DNA of 64,000 nucleotides from Wurfbainia villosa (Eukaryota; Streptophyta; Magnoliopsida; Zingiberales; Zingiberaceae). Both the position numbers and the translations under genes were made by a program. Below the pieces are notes generated by a model, which ran no database searches, was not told the origin of the DNA, and worked only from the letters and a program-made list of their open reading frames with translations. The stretch covers positions 83,501,174-83,565,173 of the forward strand of contig CM045991.1 in the NCBI GenBank assembly GCA_025175895.1, written 5' to 3'. The first letter of the stretch is position 1; every line of letters begins with the position of its first letter. Shown piece by piece: positions 22,846-33,201 of the stretch.

Positions 22846-24513
22846 TCACTCAACCAAGCACATTCCAAGTTCTCTCCTAAGTGATGAAAATTCTACTTCG
22901 GGGAGAGCCTTGGTAAATATATCGGCTAGGTTGGACTTGGATTGAATATAATTGAGCTCAATGTCCCCCTTAGCCACATGGTCTCTAATGAAGTGATGCT
23001 TCACTTCAATGTGCTTGGTCCTAGAGTGATGCACTGGATTTTTGGTCAAGTTAATGGTGCTCACATTATCACAAAATACTTTCATGTTGGAGTAAGATAG
23101 CTCATAATCTTCTAATGTATGTTTCATCCATAAGAGTTGAGCTACACAACCACCCATAGCCACATATTCGGCCTCGGTGGTGGATAAAGCAACACAAGGT
23201 TGCTTCATACTACTCCAACTCACTAGGGAGGACCCAAGGAATTGGGATCCACCACTAGTGCTCTTCTGATCCAATTTGCAACCGACATAATCGGAATCGG
23301 TGTACCCAATTAAATCAAAAGACCTAGTCCTAGGGTACCATAGACCTACATTTAGTGTGCCCTTGACATATCTTAAAATTCTTTTAACGGCAACTAAATG
23401 AGATTCCTTAGCACATGATTGATACCTAGCACACATACCAACTGTAAATAGTATGTCGGGTCTACTAGCGGTTAAATACAAGAGGCTACCAATCATGCTC
23501 CTATAAAGGGTAAGATCTATTTGTTTTCCTTCACTATCACTGTCTATTTTAGTATTGGTTGCCATTGGAGTTGACACTACCTTAGCATTTTCCAAACCAA
23601 ATTTCTTAATCATTTCCTTAGCATATTTGGTTTGATAAATGTAAATTCCTTCACTTGTTTGTTTAACTTGTAAACCTAGGAAGAAATTTAATTCTCCAAC
23701 TAGACTCATCTCAAACTCTTTCTCCATATTTTGAATAAAGTCTTGAAGAAGTTCATCATTTGTTGACCCAAAGATAATGTCATCGACATACACTTGGGCT
23801 ATAAAGATGTCATTAGATGTTGACTTTATAAAGAGAGTTTGATCTATACTACCCCTTTTGAAATCCTTAGAGATTAGGAAAGTTGACAATCTTTCATACC
23901 AAGCCCGGGGAGCTTGTTTCAAACCATATAAGGCTTTCCTAAGCTTGTATACATGGTTTGGGTAGTCCGTATTTTCAAACCCGGGAGGTTGTTCTACATA
24001 CACCTCTTCCTTAATAAACCCATTTAGGAATGCCGATTTGACATCCATTTGATAGAGTTTGAAACCCATATAGGAGGCATATGCTAAAAGTATTCTAATG
24101 GACTCTAATCTAGCAACCGGGGCATATGTTTCATCATAATCAAGTCCTTCAACTTGATTAAAACCCCTTGCAACTAATCGTGCTTTATTTCTAGTGGTAT
24201 TCCCTTGGTCATCTAGTTTGTTCCTAAAGACCCATCTTGTAGTAATAATGGTGTTTTCACTTGGTCTAGGAACTAACTCCCACACTTGACTCCTATCAAA
24301 TTGAGCCAACTCATCTTGCAATGTTAAGATCCAATCCGGATCAAGTAATGCATCTTTAATGTTTTTGGGCTCAATTTGAGAAATTAGAGCTATATGACTA
24401 GTGGGATCCCTATGGAATGACCTAGTCCTAACTCCTTGAGATAATTCACCCACAATTTGATCAAATGGGTGACTTTGATGAACTCTTATGGTTCTAGGAG
24501 GTGTATCAAGTTG
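22846..24513 (-). CDS. pol: E2 reverse transcriptase and RNase H half of pol (intact, separated by N4)
   Basis: Sirevirus-type RT and RNase H in one open frame; the true coding part enters from the right at the N4 junction. Visible motifs in order: the WELVPRP segment, KARLVARGFNQVEG, QMDVKSAFLNGF, YGLKQAPRAWYE, the active-site YVDD (23779-23790), GSLLYLTASRPDI, then RNase H with YTDSDY, STTEAEY, CDN and the KHIEVKHHFIRD block, ending MCLVE. All expected catalytic residues are present, unlike E1. Expression as a natural polyprotein is blocked because N4 separates it from PR and INT (30079-31523), and the Met start inside N4 is accidental. It could still give an active enzyme if transcribed from another promoter, which is inference. 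Confidence 0.9.
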   Translation of the reverse strand, partial: QLDTPPRTIRVHQSHPFDQIVGELSQGVRTRSFHRDPTSHIALISQIEPKNIKDALLDPDWILTLQDELAQFDRSQVWELVPRPSENTIITTRWVFRNKLDDQGNTTRNKARLVARGFNQVEGLDYDETYAPVARLESIRILLAYASYMGFKLYQMDVKSAFLNGFIKEEVYVEQPPGFENTDYPNHVYKLRKALYGLKQAPRAWYERLSTFLISKDFKRGSIDQTLFIKSTSNDIFIAQVYVDDIIFGSTNDELLQDFIQNMEKEFEMSLVGELNFFLGLQVKQTSEGIYIYQTKYAKEMIKKFGLENAKVVSTPMATNTKIDSDSEGKQIDLTLYRSMIGSLLYLTASRPDILFTVGMCARYQSCAKESHLVAVKRILRYVKGTLNVGLWYPRTRSFDLIGYTDSDYVGCKLDQKSTSGGSQFLGSSLVSWSSMKQPCVALSTTEAEYVAMGGCVAQLLWMKHTLEDYELSYSNMKVFCDNVSTINLTKNPVHHSRTKHIEVKHHFIRDHVAKGDIELNYIQSKSNLADIFTKALPEVEFSSLRRELGMCLVE

Positions 24514-24518
24514 AGTTT
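24514..24518 (+). repeat. TSD of N4, left copy (AGTTT)
   Basis: AGTTT before TGTTAGGG; it recurs at 30074-30078 after CTTACA. Confidence 0.93.
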
Positions 24519-25716
24519 TGTTAGGGCAATCTCTTGCCGTGATATGGTTTTGATGGTGTGGCAAAGGGTTTAAGTTAGTTTGATATGTTGATGTGATAAG
24601 TGCGTTGAAGTCGTACAGGACTTAGTAATTCGCACATGGAGCCGTGGCGAGTTTCACATCTCATGACTCGTGCCTTGAGTCGGTGAAGGATAGCTTTGCA
24701 GAAGCCGTGCGCTTGGAGCATCCGAGGGACCGCCGGATGAGAAGCTTGGAGTGAAGCCGGAGGAAGTAGACTTCGAGGCAAGAGACGCGAAGGAGCATTG
24801 CAGAGCCGTGCGCCTGATGCTGCCGAGGGACGTGGCCGAGAACGAAGAGAACTTCGAAGGCGAGGGATTCCGAGAAATGATAGTGAGCGATTGTAACCCG
24901 TGGAAGGGTAGCTCTTAGGTGAAACTTGGCCATTTGGCCAAGTGTCGGATGGGTTTTCGACACACCGATCGCCGCCATGTCATGGCAATGATCGCTTCCG
25001 AGTCGAGTGAGTTCGAGGTATACGAATCGATCCGGATTAGAGCGCAATGCCGCCATACGGGCGGTCCGATCGACAAGACATCGATCCGATCCAAGGCGCA
25101 AATGATCGTAGATAAGGGTTCGCCATTGACCGCTCGAGCCGATCGAGGCCGACCGATTACGAGGATAGCAATGACCGATGAGGTCCATCAGTCGACTTCC
25201 AAGAGTTCCGTTGGACTACAACGCCGGGATCCGACGTGTTCGAGGCCGCAGAGGCAATGACGCCAAGCTAGCTGATCGATGGAGGCAAACGGAAGAAGTT
25301 AGCCCTCTCTATAAAAAGAGAGGTGTAAGCCTTTGAGAGGCTAATGCTCATACTCCAAACAATCTTCCTAGTGCCCCTAGCTCTAAACTCTTCTTACTTG
25401 TCTTTACTTCAATCCTATTGTAAGAAGAGTGATCTTGGTTGTAAAGGTTACCTCCACCTAGCTTTGTGCAAAGGAGAGACCGATAGTGATTGGTTTTCTG
25501 AGTGATTCACCGTGGATTTAATCGGACCGTGGATTAGCGGCGAGCCGTGAACCACGCTATATATCTCGGTGTTTGTATTGCTTGTTTATATTTTGCTTGT
25601 CTTTACTTATAGTTGTATATTCCGCTTGCGCTAACGTTTTGTAGACGAGCAATTTACGACGTCCAACGTACGAGGGCTATTCACCCCCCTCTAGCCGGCC
25701 ATATCGATCCCTTACA
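24519..25716 (+). mobile_element. N4 5' LTR
   Basis: 1198 bp, TGTTAGGGCAATC to CCCTTACA. The TATA palindrome is at 25304-25323 (CCTCTCT ATAAAAA GAGAGG). It differs from the 3' copy mainly where one copy has CAGTCGACTG and the other a GATCG-type string. Confidence 0.95.
25304..25323 (+). promoter_or_regulatory. TATA box within a palindrome, N4 5' LTR
   Basis: The ATAAAAA core lies between CCTCTCT and GAGAGG. Sequences differ from N2 but the pairing is kept. Confidence 0.75.
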
Positions 25717-25718
25717 AG

Positions 25719-25730
25719 TGGTATCAGAGC
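25719..25730 (+). promoter_or_regulatory. N4 primer-binding site
   Basis: TGGTATCAGAGC two bases after the LTR end. Confidence 0.95.
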
Positions 25731-25780
25731 CGAGGTTGCTTGTCACCGGACTAACCCGCGCAACAAGCCCTACATCAAAA

Positions 25781-27508
25781 ATGGCCGGCTCCAACATCCA
25801 TCCTCCGAAGTTTGAAGGAGAATTCGCTTGGTGGAAGAAGCGAATGGAGGTATTTTTCGAAACGGATTTTGATATAATGATTACAATGGAATCCGGTTTC
25901 GTTTTGCCTAGGGATGAAGAGGGGAAGCCAATAGAGAAGTCTAGGTGGACCAAGAGGCAAAGAGAGGAGCACCTTGCAAACTCCAAAGCCAAGCACCATC
26001 TCTACAATGTGCTCCCTCAACAAGAGATTAACCGGATCGGAGAATGTGCTAGCGCCAAAGAAATGTGGGAGAAGCTTATAGAACTCCATGAAGGCACATC
26101 CGAGGCCAAGCTAGCAAGGAGAGACCTCCTCCGCTCCCAATTATCAAATATAAAACTAGAAAAGGGAGAAAAGGTAACCTCACTACACTCTAGGTTTAAA
26201 GAAATTTTAATTGGGCTAACAAGTGTAGGTGAGAAGCTATCAAACCGGGATATGGTAATGAAGGCCATAGATGCCTTTCCCCGGTCCTCAAAATGGAGCT
26301 CCATGGTGGATTCGTTCTACATCTCCAAGAACTTGGAAGTAAGTACCTTGGAGGAATTTTTCTCAACAATGGAGCTCCACGAAACTAGGCTTGAGGGAAT
26401 ACAAGAGGAGCCTAGAATTCAACCCTCAAGAGGAGTAGCATTATTGGCAAGTAAGGGGAAGAAGAAGATGGAAATCCCCTCCTCCTCCGATGACGAAGCG
26501 TCTTCCTCCTCCTCCATGGATAGCACCGAAGAAGCCTACATGGTAAGGAGGGTAAGACGTGCATTTAAGAATTTTAGATTTGATAAATCTAATGATAGGA
26601 TGAGAAGACCAAGGGGGAAGGTCATATGCTATAATTGCCAAGGAGAAGGGCACATAAGGGACAATTGTCCTCTCCTAAACAAAAGCAAAGAAGAGAAGAA
26701 AAAGAAAGAAGAGAAGAGGAAGAAGAAGAAGGGGAGCAAGAGAAAGGAAGAGGAGAAGAAAACAAAGGAGAAGGGAAAGGCTAAGGCTCTCAAGGCAAGG
26801 ACTTGGGATGACCCATCCTCATCCTCCTCCTCATCATCGGATGAGGAGAATGCCTTTGTCACCAATTTGGCCTTGATGGCCTTTGATGACTTGGATTGCT
26901 CTTCATCCAAAAATGAAGAATCAAGCTCAAATAGGGAGAGCTCAAATGAAGGGGGAGCTTCTACATCCTCCTCATCCGAAGAAGAGGACATGGAAACTAT
27001 GGTAACGAATCTCTCACCCCATAAGATAGTTTCCATGATTTCTAGTTTAACTAAGGATTTATTTAGGGCAAAGAAGAAAAATAAATGCATGCTTGAACAA
27101 ATTAAGGAATTAGAACAAAAATTAGAAAAGGCATGCTTAAATGATAATATTTCTTCTAGCTTAGATGATGCATGCTCACATGATTATATGCCTTTGGATG
27201 TTAGTGATGCATGTATAAATGAAAATAGGGCTTTAAGGGAAAAGGTAGATTATTTAACAAAAGCCCTAGAGAAATTCACTATAGGCTCCAACACCCTTAA
27301 CATGATAATTGGGAGCCAAAGGGCAAGTTTTAACAAGAAGGGCCTAGGATATAAAGAGAAGAAAAATGAGAAGGCCTATAAATGCCTAATAGCTAGGGGA
27401 CAAGATAAGAAGAAGGTAATTGCTAGGAAATGGATCCCCAAGGAGTATTTAGTAAACCCAATAGGAAAGAATTTATTTTGGGTTCCAAAATCCATCCTTA
27501 AGGGTTAG
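25781..27508 (+). CDS. gag: N4 Gag, intact 575 aa
   Basis: Sirevirus-type Gag, the particle protein, expected in cytoplasmic virus-like particles. The frame is open from 25613, but that codon lies inside the LTR. The ATG at 25781 (M-A-G-S-N-I-H-P) matches the starts in N1 and N2 and is chosen. Residues 1-210 form the Retrotran_gag_2/UBN2-like domain with a conserved FEGEFAWWKKRMEVFF start. An acidic Ser stretch precedes a C-x2-C-x4-H-x4-C zinc knuckle at residues 283-296. A Lys/Glu-rich segment (about 300-340) and a Ser/Glu block follow, then a probable coiled coil (about 424-500). The end carries LEKFTIGSNTLNMI and FWVPKSILK, also found at the Gag C terminus of E and H. It ends in UAG, with no protease or other pol domain downstream. 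Confidence 0.94.
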   Translation: MAGSNIHPPKFEGEFAWWKKRMEVFFETDFDIMITMESGFVLPRDEEGKPIEKSRWTKRQREEHLANSKAKHHLYNVLPQQEINRIGECASAKEMWEKLIELHEGTSEAKLARRDLLRSQLSNIKLEKGEKVTSLHSRFKEILIGLTSVGEKLSNRDMVMKAIDAFPRSSKWSSMVDSFYISKNLEVSTLEEFFSTMELHETRLEGIQEEPRIQPSRGVALLASKGKKKMEIPSSSDDEASSSSSMDSTEEAYMVRRVRRAFKNFRFDKSNDRMRRPRGKVICYNCQGEGHIRDNCPLLNKSKEEKKKKEEKRKKKKGSKRKEEEKKTKEKGKAKALKARTWDDPSSSSSSSSDEENAFVTNLALMAFDDLDCSSSKNEESSSNRESSNEGGASTSSSSEEEDMETMVTNLSPHKIVSMISSLTKDLFRAKKKNKCMLEQIKELEQKLEKACLNDNISSSLDDACSHDYMPLDVSDACINENRALREKVDYLTKALEKFTIGSNTLNMIIGSQRASFNKKGLGYKEKKNEKAYKCLIARGQDKKKVIARKWIPKEYLVNPIGKNLFWVPKSILKG

Positions 27509-28876
27509 AATAACCCTAGGGTAGTCAACCATATGAACTTGACCTATATCATATTTTGGTTGACTTAGGATGACGGGACAACATTTTTTAGATAGTGTTG
27601 GGTGATGATAACGTGCCCATAAATAGGTAATATTGCTTAAATCATGATGATTGATGTAATTGCTATGTATGTTCTAAATCATGATTTATAATTTTGATAT
27701 TTGGCATGTTATCATGAGAAATAGGTTTAAATCATGCTTTAGGTGATAATTTGTTTATTATCATCATATAATACCTAATGCATGATTATAATTTGATGAA
27801 AACATGAGTTTCATGATCATAATGTAGAATTCATTCATATATGTCATTATGATCATGTAGGATGTTAGGTTGATACTTAACCATGATAGAATTGCATGAA
27901 TATATGGGTTAAGTATATACAATACCCCCTAGGATACATCTCACAATCACTATAGGCTAACTTGATTGCAAACTTAGCATGGGTGAGATATTAGGATGAT
28001 ACAAATGTCCACTAATGCCTATGGCATTTAGATGGTCATTTAAAGTATCAAAATAGCAATAATAGACCAATCATGGGGAAGGCTTATGTTTAATTCATAG
28101 ACATATTGCCCAAAGATCATGGTTGGATATTTCATATGTTTTCAAAACAATTTCTTACCTTAAAATACATATATTCATGTTTTGAAACAATTGGATGCAA
28201 AACTAGGTAGCTAACTTGATACTAGAATGATCAAAAACCTAGTGGTTTTTAGAACTTTTGGATTTTTGGCAAAAACAAGAAAATATAATGAGGTTTCATG
28301 AAAAACTATTTTTCATTGATAGATATACTTAATAGAAATATGTTCCCCAAATTTCATGATTTTTCAAATTTTCGAATTTATAATGCATTTCAATTTCGTC
28401 TAAAATCAAATTTGATTCTTGTGCGATCATTGCCATACGATAGCGAATGTGGTGGCCTGTAAATCAGAATATTGAAGGCCGAATTCAGTTTGTAAACCTC
28501 CTACAAGTGGTAGAAATATACTTGATGCCTCCTACAGTTTTTAAATCAACTTGACATATTTTTTTTCCCTCCATTATACTTGATGCCATGAGCTTATAAC
28601 TTAGTGTTAATCTTTTTGATGGTGTCAAAGGGGGAGAAATAAGTATGTTTAAGTTTAATCACATTAGGGGGAGAAATATATTGTAGGGGGAGAAATATAT
28701 GTAGGGGGAGAAATATATGATAGGGGGAGAAAATTTGCATAGAGAATTTCATGGATTAAGGGGGAGTTGCATGTTGCTATATCATGTTTATCTTTACATG
28801 CTTTCTTACCTTAGAATTTATATCAAATGTTTTTACCTAACTTAAACGGATTGCCACACATCAAAAAGGGGGAGAT
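27509..28876 (+). other. N4 3' non-coding region with purine-tract array
   Basis: 1.37 kb without a supported ORF, collinear with N2 and N3. It contains stem 1 (ATCTCAC 27938-27944 with GTGAGAT 27983-27989) and stem 2 (28067-28126). From about 28625 to 28876 there are seven GGGGGAGA-type tracts, four of them spaced about 17-20 bases apart at about 28668-28730. The last adjoins the 3' LTR. Confidence 0.82.
28067..28126 (+). ncRNA. Conserved 3' stem-loop (stem 2), N4 copy
   Basis: CCAATCATG (28067-28075) pairs with CATGGTTGG (28118-28126), with one wobble pair. Confidence 0.6.
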
Positions 28877-30073
28877 TGTTAGGGCAATCTCTTGCCGTGA
28901 TATGGTTTTGATGGTGTGGCAAAGGGTTTAAGTTAGTTTGATATGTTGATGTGATATGTGCGTTGAAGTCGTGCAGGACTTAGTAATTCGCACATGGAGC
29001 CGTGGCGAGTTTCACATCTCATGACTCGTGCCTTGAGTCGGTGAAGGATAGCGTTGCGGAAGCCGTGCGCTTGGAGCATCCGAGGGACCGCCGGACGAGA
29101 AGCTTGGAGTGAAGCCGGAGGAAGTAGACTTCGAGGCAAGAGACGCGAAGGAGCATTGCAGAGCCGTGCGCCTGATGCTGCCGAGGGACGTGGCCGAGAA
29201 CGAAGAGAACTTCGAAGGCGAGGGACTCCGAGAAATGAGAGTGAGCGATTGTAACCCAGGGAAGGGTAGCTCTTAGGTGAAACTTGGCCATTTGGCCAAG
29301 TGTCGGATGGGTTTTCCCGACACCAGTCGACTGCCATGTCATGGCAATGATCGCTTCCGAGTCGAGTGAGTTCGACCGTATACGATCGACCGGATTGGAG
29401 CGCGATCGCCATACCCGGGCGGTCGATGACAAGACCATCGATCAGGGCGCAAGCAGCCGATCGGTAGATAAGGGTTCGCCACGTAATGCTCGAGCCGATC
29501 GGGCGCGACACGGAGAAGTGATCGATGAGGTCCATCAGTCGACTTCCAAGAGTTCCGTTGGACTACAACGGTCGGGATCCGACGTGTTCGGAGGTCGTTG
29601 TAGACGGCAATGATCGCCAAGGGCGCATGATGATGATGGCGTAAACAGGAAGAAGTTAGCCCTCTATAAAAGAGAGGGTGTAAGCCTTTGAGAGGCTAAT
29701 GCTCATACTCCAAACAATCTTCCTAGTGCCCCACAAGCTCTAAACTCTTCTTACTTGTCTTTACTTCAATCCTATTGTAAGAAGAGTGATCTTGGTTGTA
29801 AAGGTTACCTCCACCTAGCTTTGTGCAAAGGAGAGACCGATAGTGATTGGTTTTGGCGGAGTGATTCACCGTGGACGAATCGGACCGTGGATTAGCGGCG
29901 TAGCCGTGAACCACGTTATATCTCGGTGTTTGTATTGCTTGTTTATATTTTGCTTGTCTTTACTTATAGTTGTATATTCCGCTTGCGCTAACGTTTTGTA
30001 GACGAGCAATTTACGACGTCCAACGTACGAGGGCTATTCACCCCCCTCTAGCCGGCCATATCGATCCCTTACA
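28877..30073 (+). mobile_element. N4 3' LTR
   Basis: 1197 bp, close match to the 5' LTR. It ends CTTACA followed by the AGTTT TSD. The TATA segment is at 29661-29677. Confidence 0.95.
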
Positions 30074-30078
30074 AGTTT

Positions 30079-31523
30079 GATCATGATTAACTTCAATCCT
30101 ATGTTCATCATCGGAGTCATCCCTTACTCCCCCTTGATCCAATCCTCCCCCTTTTTCATTACCCCCTAAGGTTAAATCTTGCAATTGTTGGGTAATTCCT
30201 TGATTTTCATTGTTTATGTCATCATCAATAGGGGATTTCCTAGGGTATGTATTTGAATTTTCATCAAATTGAACATTCGAAGATTCTTCAATCTTTTGAG
30301 TTCTTTTATTGTAAACTCTATATCCTACACTAGTGGATGAGTATCCAACTAGGATTCCCTCATCCGCTTTGGACTCAAACTTACTTAGGTTGTCTTTGGT
30401 ATTTAAGATATAGACTTTACATCCAAAGACCTTAAAATAATGAATTGTTGGAATTGTACCATTCCACAATTCAAATGGAGTTTTTCCTAAGAACCTATGA
30501 ATCAATACCCTATTTTGGTATAGCAAGCGGTATTAACTGCCGCCCCACAAGTAGCTAGGTAAGGAATATGCATTAAGCATTGTCCTAGCCGCTTCTTGTA
30601 GGGCATGATTTTTCCTTTCCACAACCCCATTTTGTTGGGGTGTTCTAGGACAAGAAAATTCATGTTTGTACCCTTGTTCTAAGCAAAAGTTAAAAGTTAG
30701 AATTCTCAAACTCTCCACCATGATCACTACGGATCCGGTTGATTTTGAGTTTTCTTTCATTTTCTACTCTTTTGCTAAATCCTATGATTATTTCTAAAGT
30801 TTCATCTTTATTTTTCAAGGAAAACACCCAAGTAAACCTAGAAAAATCATCTACTATTACCAAGCAATATTTACTACCAATTATAGATGGGGTACTATGA
30901 CAATCAAATAGATCCATATGTAATAATTCTAACGGTAAAGCGGTACTAAGTAAATTTTTACCCTTTTGTGATGTTTTTGATTGCTTCCCTTCTTGGCAAG
31001 CATCACACATCTTGTCCTTGAGAAATTTGACTCTAGGCAATCCTTTGACTAGCTTTAATTTTGCTATTTTGGCTATATTCTTCATGTTAATGTGTCCTAG
31101 CCTCCTATGCCAAAGCCAACTTTCTTCCTCTTTTGCAATAAGACACTTAGTGGAAGAATTAGTAGCATATGATAAATCAACATAATATATATTTGATTTC
31201 CTAAAGCCTACTAACATGCAATCATTTATAGTTTTGTGTCTTATAAAGCATTTTGAGAAATCAAATTTAACATCAAAATTTGTATCACATAATTGGCTTA
31301 CACTAAGTAAATTAAATTTCATATTTTTAACTAATAGAACTTTATGAATGGCAAGATTGGGAGATACCTCAATGGTGTCCTTTCCTAGAATTTTAAGTTT
31401 ACCGCTATTACCAAATGACACCTTTCCTTTGCTAGTATGGTTGATAGTGGAGAATTTCCTCTCATCCCCGGTCATATGCTTTGAGCATCCACTATCGACT
31501 ATCCACAAGCTTGGTTCATCTAC
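30079..31523 (-). pseudogene. pol: E2 protease and integrase, frameshifted
   Basis: Begins in frame directly after the Gag UAG. The protease has W-I-V-D-S-G-C-S-K-H near its start. The integrase zinc-binding LWHRRLGH ... CDACQ segment and the core with HMDLFD and RSDHGGEF are clear in the first frame (30690-31508). A 2-base deletion relative to E1 near 30690-30700 breaks the frame. The glutamate segment VVERKN lies in the next frame (30533-30760), and further small changes near 30530 shift it again into the INT C-terminal block (30079-30526). N4 then interrupts the gene before RT. PR and INT act in Gag processing and cDNA insertion; this copy cannot make full INT. Confidence 0.88.
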
Positions 31524-33146
31524 CTATATCACATAAAAGATACAATCCTTAGGTACCCAAATCTTAGGACCACTAGCATCAATTACAAATTTCTTAGGTA
31601 TCCATGCCTTTCTCCCCTTGCTTTTAATCATTGATTTTCTACTAACTAGGGATGCAAATGCTACCTCTTTCTCCTTAGGTCTATATCCTAATCCGGCCTT
31701 ATTGTAAATTGCCCTTTGATCCTTAATAATCATATCTAGATATTTAGAACCATTAGTGAACTTTTCTAGGCATGCTCTTAGTTTACCTATTTCTTTTCTT
31801 AACTCATCATTTTCATCCCTAAGAGTACAATGGTCACTAGATGGTTTATCACATGATGCATCTACATTCTTAAATGATTTGATCTCTAATTTTAGATCCT
31901 TAATCCTAGTTTTTGATCTATTTAAAGCATTTTGTAAGCATGCAATAGTCTTATAAAGTAAATCTACTTTGGGTGAGTTGTTTACCTCATCATCATCACT
32001 TGATGATGATTCATCGCTTGAAGAGGAAGAAGACTCCTCGCTTGAGCTTCCGGTTTCTTCCAATGCCATGAGGGCTAAATTCCGGGTTGTATGGAAAACT
32101 TCTTCATCGTCAGAAGACTCCTCCATACTTAGAGTATCCCATGTTTGTGCCATCATCGCCTCCTTCTTTTCCTTCTTCTTCTTTTCCTTCTCCTCCTTTT
32201 TCTTTAGTTCCGGGCAATTTGGCTTTATATGCCCTTTCTTGTTGCAACCAAAACAAGTCACGTTAGAAATAGAATTTGAATTGTTTGAAGATTTACCTCT
32301 TGAGGATTGAAACATCCTCTTCACATCTTTCTTGGTGAGCCTCCTTGACTTCCCACCAAATTTCTTGACATAGTGTGCCACCTCACTTGTCGATAGCTCA
32401 TCCTCACTACTTGATGAGTCTTCCTCGGATTCGGATGAGGAAGACGCCTCCTTCTTTTCCTTTTTCTTCTTCTCCTTCTTTCCTACAAAAAGAGCTATAC
32501 CCTTCTCTTTGGATGAAGTGTTAGCTTGTTCATGCAATTGAAATTCACAAAATAGTTCATCTAATTTGACTAATGAAAGATCCCTAGAGACCTTATAGGC
32601 ATCTACCATTGAGGCCCATAAGGTGGTCCTAGGGAAAGCTTGTAGTACATACCTTACAAGGTCTCGGTTGTCGACCTTTTCACCTATAACGTGTAGTCCG
32701 TTGGCTACTTCCTTGAAGCGCCCATGCATTTGGCTCACGGTTTCATTTGTCTTCATAGTGAAGCTTCGGAGTTGGCCAATCAAAAGATCCCTCTTGGCCC
32801 TTCTTGTCTCTTTGGATCCTTCATTGAGTTCGATGAGCTTCTCCCAAAGCTCTTTTGCGGAGTTGAATGGCCCGACCTTGGAGAGTTGCTCCTTGGATAG
32901 ACCACATTGAAGTGTGGTTGTTGCTTTTGCATTTGCTTGGGCTTTCTTGGCCATCTCTCTTGTCCAATCTTTTGTCGGTAGTGGTGCTCCGGATTCGTCG
33001 ACCGGCTTCTCAAAACCATCTACAATGCTAAACCAATTCTCAATATCGTTCATTAAATAATACTCCATCCTACCTTTCCAATATCCGAAATCGTTGCCGT
33101 CGAAGAACGGAGGCCTCGCCGTGCTATACCCCTCTTGAAATGCCAT
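31524..33146 (-). CDS. gag: E2 Gag, intact 540 aa
   Basis: Sirevirus Gag starting MAFQEGYSTARPPFFDGND soon after the primer site. The N-terminal UBN2-like domain spans about residues 10-215. Lys-rich and Ser/Glu-rich stretches come next, then a C-x2-C-x4-H-x4-C knuckle at residues 298-311. A second acidic Ser block and a coiled-coil-like C terminus end in LEKFTNGSKYLDMI and IWVPKD. The gene ends with a UAG, followed without frame change by the protease. No internal stop is present, in contrast to E1. It is related to N4 Gag in plan and C-terminal motifs but clearly a different family. Confidence 0.93.
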   Translation of the reverse strand: MAFQEGYSTARPPFFDGNDFGYWKGRMEYYLMNDIENWFSIVDGFEKPVDESGAPLPTKDWTREMAKKAQANAKATTTLQCGLSKEQLSKVGPFNSAKELWEKLIELNEGSKETRRAKRDLLIGQLRSFTMKTNETVSQMHGRFKEVANGLHVIGEKVDNRDLVRYVLQAFPRTTLWASMVDAYKVSRDLSLVKLDELFCEFQLHEQANTSSKEKGIALFVGKKEKKKKEKKEASSSSESEEDSSSSEDELSTSEVAHYVKKFGGKSRRLTKKDVKRMFQSSRGKSSNNSNSISNVTCFGCNKKGHIKPNCPELKKKEEKEKKKKEKKEAMMAQTWDTLSMEESSDDEEVFHTTRNLALMALEETGSSSEESSSSSSDESSSSDDDEVNNSPKVDLLYKTIACLQNALNRSKTRIKDLKLEIKSFKNVDASCDKPSSDHCTLRDENDELRKEIGKLRACLEKFTNGSKYLDMIIKDQRAIYNKAGLGYRPKEKEVAFASLVSRKSMIKSKGRKAWIPKKFVIDASGPKIWVPKDCIFYVI

Positions 33147-33187
33147 CTTTGCTCTGGTTGATTGCTAGATCTTCCAATGCGATCCGG

Positions 33188-33199
33188 GCTCTGATACCA
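33188..33199 (-). promoter_or_regulatory. E2 primer-binding site
   Basis: GCTCTGATACCA on the plus strand, the initiator tRNA-Met complement in the inverted element, next to the LTR end. Confidence 0.93.
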
Positions 33200-33201
33200 C
33201 T

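Larger units (their letters stand above)
24519..30073 (+). mobile_element. N4, complete gag-only LTR element with intact gag
   Basis: 5555 bp with a perfect TSD, LTRs of 1198 and 1197 bp, primer site, one intact gag, a 3' non-coding region and a purine-tract array. It lies in E2 between integrase and RT and is among the youngest insertions here by nesting order. It has no pol domain, so it is non-autonomous. Confidence 0.95.

Noticed and set aside
25613..25780. Upstream start extending the N4 Gag by 56 codons
   Set aside because: The extension lies in the LTR and primer-site region and is not shared as coding sequence; the ATG at 25781 matches N1 and N2.
24519..30073. N4 as a deletion derivative of E2
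   Set aside because: LTR sequence, Gag sequence and LTR ends differ from E, and a TSD shows independent insertion.
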